Assembly: GCA_963969395.1 (NCBI GenBank)
Contig: OZ017795.1
Coordinates: 38,111,063 to 38,175,062 of the forward strand
Direction of reading: 5' to 3'
Length of the DNA stretch: 64,000 bases
Source: Pseudoscleropodium purum
Lineage: Eukaryota; Streptophyta; Bryopsida; Hypnales; Brachytheciaceae
Part shown: in pieces, positions 60,976-64,000 of the stretch
Position numbering within the stretch: position 1 is the first letter of the stretch
Layout: each line of letters begins with the position of its first letter
The notes under the pieces: model-generated
Databases searched by the model: none
The model's input: only the letters and a program-made list of their open reading frames with translations
What the model was told of the DNA's origin: nothing
Program-made: the position numbers and the translations under genes

Positions 60976-60977
60976 TA
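60944..60977. repeat. Perfect 15-bp stem, 4-nt loop hairpin
   Basis: The arms are TAATGCTTGAGAGCC (60944-60958) and GGCTCTCAAGCATTA (60963-60977), separated by GGGA. It lies about 500 bp after the UMPS poly(A) signal. Confidence 0.9.
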
Positions 60978-61134
60978 TCACATCCAAGGCCAAGTTCTAT
61001 TCAAACAAGAACATCCATATATGTATTTTTTGGTTGAACTACGGAGTATGGACTTGCAATTTAAAGGATTATGCACCTGTAATAGTTACCTCAAACACCA
61101 TACTTGGCATTCTGTTTACTATTCTGTAGTTTAA

Positions 61135-62702
61135 TTCTCATTTGTGTTGCCTAACAATATCTTTTGCCGAGAAGATAATCTCCACGCAGTGAGCTCTCCG
61201 CAGATCAACCAGCCTCGATCGTTATGACACATATACGGTCTAACGGTCGTGATCTGAACGAGATTTACAATAGCAATTATCAGTTACTCAAACTAGGAAA
61301 TTGAATATCAGAATCGTGGGAACGGGCTTTCTTTTATACCGAGTAATTTTCATGTTCAGGCGGGGTACCTTCGCTAATCTTCACCTTTGCTTATCACCGG
61401 TATTGAGGGCGGTTCAGGCAAGGTCATTACGAAATCTCTCACACGTACTTACATGCTAAATGGTTTTCTTTGGACCACGTCTTATTTTTTTTAGTCCTTG
61501 TGTCTAGATCTCTATTGTGTTTGCTAGAAAAATCGCTTACTTCGATCACCTCATTGGATCGGAGCACAAAAAAATACCATTATATTCTTCGACTCAGCCT
61601 CGGTTGGCAAAAAGGAACGAGATTAGTGCAAGTACAAAAGTGGGACAGGATCAAAGACAAAATACCACTCAGTGCTCCAAAAATGCCCCCAAACTTTGCA
61701 TATATGTCCCAGTTCAAGTACAACTTGTTCCCATCGGCTGTTCTCATCAAACTGCAACGTGTTCCCATCAGCAGTTCCAAAAACTAGGACCCATGTATCA
61801 GTTTCACAGCTCGCTGTCAAAAATTAGGACCCAATGTCTGCTGTGCTGTTCCGTGTGGGTTAAGTCATTCCATAGAGTACGTTGAATGCTTACGTTAACC
61901 ACTGCTTTGGTACAGCTTTGAGTTCACATAAGTTTTACGAACAGTACTAAATTCCCGACCTGCAATCGTAAGATATAATTGCAAGAGTTAGTATGCGGGT
62001 TAGTATGTTGGAAAGTACGTGCACCCATATTCATCACTAACCCAAAATGCAACACCTACATTTGGATCAACAAGCGATACCCTAAACCTAGATATTGATG
62101 ACACAAGATGTACTTCCACAATCAGAACATGAGAATCTAGGAGAGCCTAGTGTTGATTTCGGTACACCTGCAAATAACACTTTGAAATTTCATAGCTTAT
62201 TTTGTGATTCATGTGCATGGTGTCCAAATAATGCACGGTACAGTTCATTCGAATCCTCTATCACTTGCCAATAAAATGCAATAAAAATAAGGTTTGTTTA
62301 ATAGTAGTAAGCATGCTCAGTTCAGTTGCTATTAGTGTCAAAATATGGGTACACTTGCCTTATCACCTCTTGCGCATGTCAATGCGAGACTCATATTTCT
62401 TGCCTGGATGTTGAGCAAGGCCACTTGAATCTCTCCCTGAGTTTCTCCTTCGAATACGAAAGCTTGGGACCTCCTTCGAATGTCGAAACTTAGTCCGCAC
62501 TTCTGCTTCAATCACAGACTTTGCACGTCACGGTTGCTGAAGAAGACGAGTTACGTAACAGGTAGCCCAGCCTTTTCTGAAACCCAACTCCGTTTCCTTT
62601 GCCTTTTCCTTTTCCTTTCACTTGGATTGTAGTCTATGATTTCAACCACAGTGTGCGAATGCCGGCAACTATTCCTCAGCTTCTGACAGAGAAGCGGTCA
62701 CC
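61135..62702. other. Unassigned GC-normal sequence
   Basis: Short frames overlap on both strands at 61470-61885. A local imperfect repeat (TTGTTCCCATC and AAAA(A/T)(C/T)TAGGACCCA words, 61.7-61.85 kb) is visible. No gene is supported. Confidence 0.4.
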
Positions 62703-62798
62703 ATGTCCCAGCTACATGAATTCAAAGCTGCGGCAGTGCTGCTTTTAATTTCCTCAAGTGGCTCGTCAAGCTCCAACACAGACACAGGAGGAGTGTAA
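62703..62798 (+). other. Small ORF, 31 codons
   Basis: ATG 62703 opens MSQLHEFKAAAVLLLISSSG followed by a Ser-rich tail, ending at TAA. It has a short hydrophobic core. It lies in a GC-normal island (about 62.35-63.2 kb) with pyrimidine-rich leader-like sequence before it. It is too short to judge. Confidence 0.12.
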
Positions 62799-63023
62799 CC
62801 TTCAACACCACTGTGAGGTGAGAGTAGTCACTTGGCATTTTGCGCTCCATATTCCTTCACTTGATTTGATTGCATTATCAAAGGCAACCCATATTTATGA
62901 CAAGATGTTGACATCTGAGTGTTGATACTGCTTCCGAATTTTTGGAGTGAAGTAGTATTGTTGAATCGCGGAACAAATTCTTTTGCAGTGTGCATTTTGT
63001 GGTGCACCAAAGGAATCCAAAAG

Positions 63024-63158
63024 TGCGTTGACCCAATTTTGTAGTGCAAATATGGAATTTCACAGCTTGAGTATGTAACCTGGTATGCAATGGAGCCTGA
63101 AATTCCTTACTCAAGCTGTGCATGAAATTCTGCAGTTGCAATATGAAATTGGGTCTGT
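63024..63158. repeat. Long imperfect foldback, MIRNA-precursor-like
   Basis: The left arm (63024-63073) and the reverse complement of the right arm (63108-63158) both start GACCCAATTT and end CAGCTTGAGTA, with GGAATTTCA against AGAATTTCA in the middle. Small bulges are present and the loop is about 34 nt. Weaker pairing continues outward to about 63003 and 63183. Confidence 0.8.
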
Positions 63159-63183
63159 GGACTTTCAGGGATTTCATGCGACA

Positions 63184-64000
63184 CTCGGAAACCTTCTAAC
63201 TACCTAGAATTTTGGTGTCTTCTTCATTCTGATGCAGGAACAATTGTGATGCATGCTACTCTACAATTTGAAGAATCTCACGGATCATGGTGTAGGGTTT
63301 GAAGATTCAATCCCTGAGTTAACTTACTACATAGATTTTGTCTGGTACTTACGTTGAAGTCCTGGTAACTAGGTGTCAAATTTGTTGAACAATCTTCTTC
63401 AAATATTGTGGAATAATTACATACACCTATGCCATGGTATCCTATTGACCTATCCCAAAGTAGTTCCTCTTCTTCAACGCCTTTGCCTTATATGCAGCCT
63501 TACTAATGGTCATCCTCATGAGGGCCTTCATCCTCACCTATGGCACCATGTGCGAGTGGGGTGCCATCTTTCTATCACAATCAGTGCCTATGGTGCTTAG
63601 CCTTGTAGCATTCTATGTAGCCTACATGGTGAATGTATAAAACAAAAGTTTAGAATACATTTTGAATTGGATAACATTCAAAACAATGAAAACATTCCCA
63701 AAAGTATAAGAAATTTTTCTTCAAAATAAAACATGGTTATGCCAAGGTTCTATATCCTCAACTTTAAAACTATATTAATATAATATTAAATAAAAATTAG
63801 ATATAGTATTGACAAGATATCATTAACTGTTTGTCTTCAAGAATTGGAAATATATATTTACAACTTCCAATCTTTTGTAAGTGTATTGTAATGATTTGCA
63901 TCTTTCAATCAATATTCACTTTAGCTTTTAGACTTTTAACTTAGAGCAAATAGAATCTTGTATTCTAAATAGACAACTCATTTGCATTGATTCGATAATT
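63184..64000. other. Right-edge sequence, no supported gene
   Basis: A 75-codon frame at 63373-63600 (containing NLLQILWNNYIHLCHG) has no recognised motif. The last 400 bp return to AT-rich sequence. Confidence 0.4.

Noticed and set aside
61470..61885. Overlapping ORFs on both strands
   Set aside because: The frames share a local imperfect repeat, have no motif, and conflict with each other.
1..64000. CRISPR arrays, bacterial operons, rRNA and canonical tRNA genes
   Set aside because: No regularly spaced identical repeats with unique spacers, no ribosomal-binding-site-led operons, and no complete cloverleaf was seen; the only tRNA-like sequence is the SINE head.
1..64000. Intact LTR retrotransposons or endogenous viral genes
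   Set aside because: No paired LTRs and no reverse transcriptase, integrase or capsid motifs were recognised in any frame.

Overview
The window looks like nuclear DNA of a land plant. Coding exons are interrupted by short GT-AG introns, one gene encodes a protein ending in a peroxisomal PTS1 tripeptide, another begins with a plastid transit peptide, and the fused OPRT-OMPDC form of UMP synthase is present. Genes are sparse: small islands of higher GC lie in very AT-rich sequence full of decayed transposon copies. This fits a non-flowering plant such as a bryophyte or lycophyte, but the species cannot be named from sequence alone.

Three genes can be read in full. On the minus strand (37407-43245) a 13-exon gene encodes a 395-residue peroxisomal NADH-dependent hydroxypyruvate reductase (HPR1) of photorespiration. 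On the plus strand (49521-51318) a two-exon gene encodes a 412-residue plastid BASS-family carrier. On the plus strand (58766-60196) a single exon encodes 476-residue bifunctional UMP synthase. A fourth, on the minus strand (about 22893-23390), encodes an HMA-domain metal-binding protein whose C-terminus is uncertain. Weaker loci with promoter-like, splice-like or coding-like sequence lie near 6.75-6.9 kb, 11.6-12.2 kb, 21.1-21.5 kb, 53.5-55.2 kb, 57.0-57.2 kb and 60.7-61.0 kb.

Layout: 1-11.3 kb is AT-rich repeat debris with a foldback MITE, a minisatellite and a PIF/Harbinger-like element. 11.3-13.3 kb is an unidentified GC island with a TATA box and a triplicated repeat. 13.3-21 kb is repeats, including long inverted copies of segments at 4.8-5.4 and 9.4-10.3 kb. 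21-24.2 kb holds a possible transcript and the HMA gene. 24.2-37.3 kb is repeats: CACTA-type elements with a nested tRNA-like SINE, a 28-bp minisatellite, hairpins and a tiny Stowaway-like MITE. 37.4-43.5 kb is HPR1, followed by repeats to 49.2 kb, then BASS. 52.9-55.4 kb is a possible multi-exon gene. 55.6-57 kb is repeats. 57-60.5 kb is UMPS with a long leader. 60.5-64 kb is mostly unassigned, with a long foldback at 63 kb.

The four clear genes are ordinary housekeeping or metabolic genes with no sign of a cluster. HPR1 and a plastid organic-anion carrier being neighbours is suggestive only. No new system is convincingly visible. The best leads are three long imperfect hairpins (18.75, 35.3 and 63.0 kb), tightly coupled uORFs before BASS, and the composite CACTA element.
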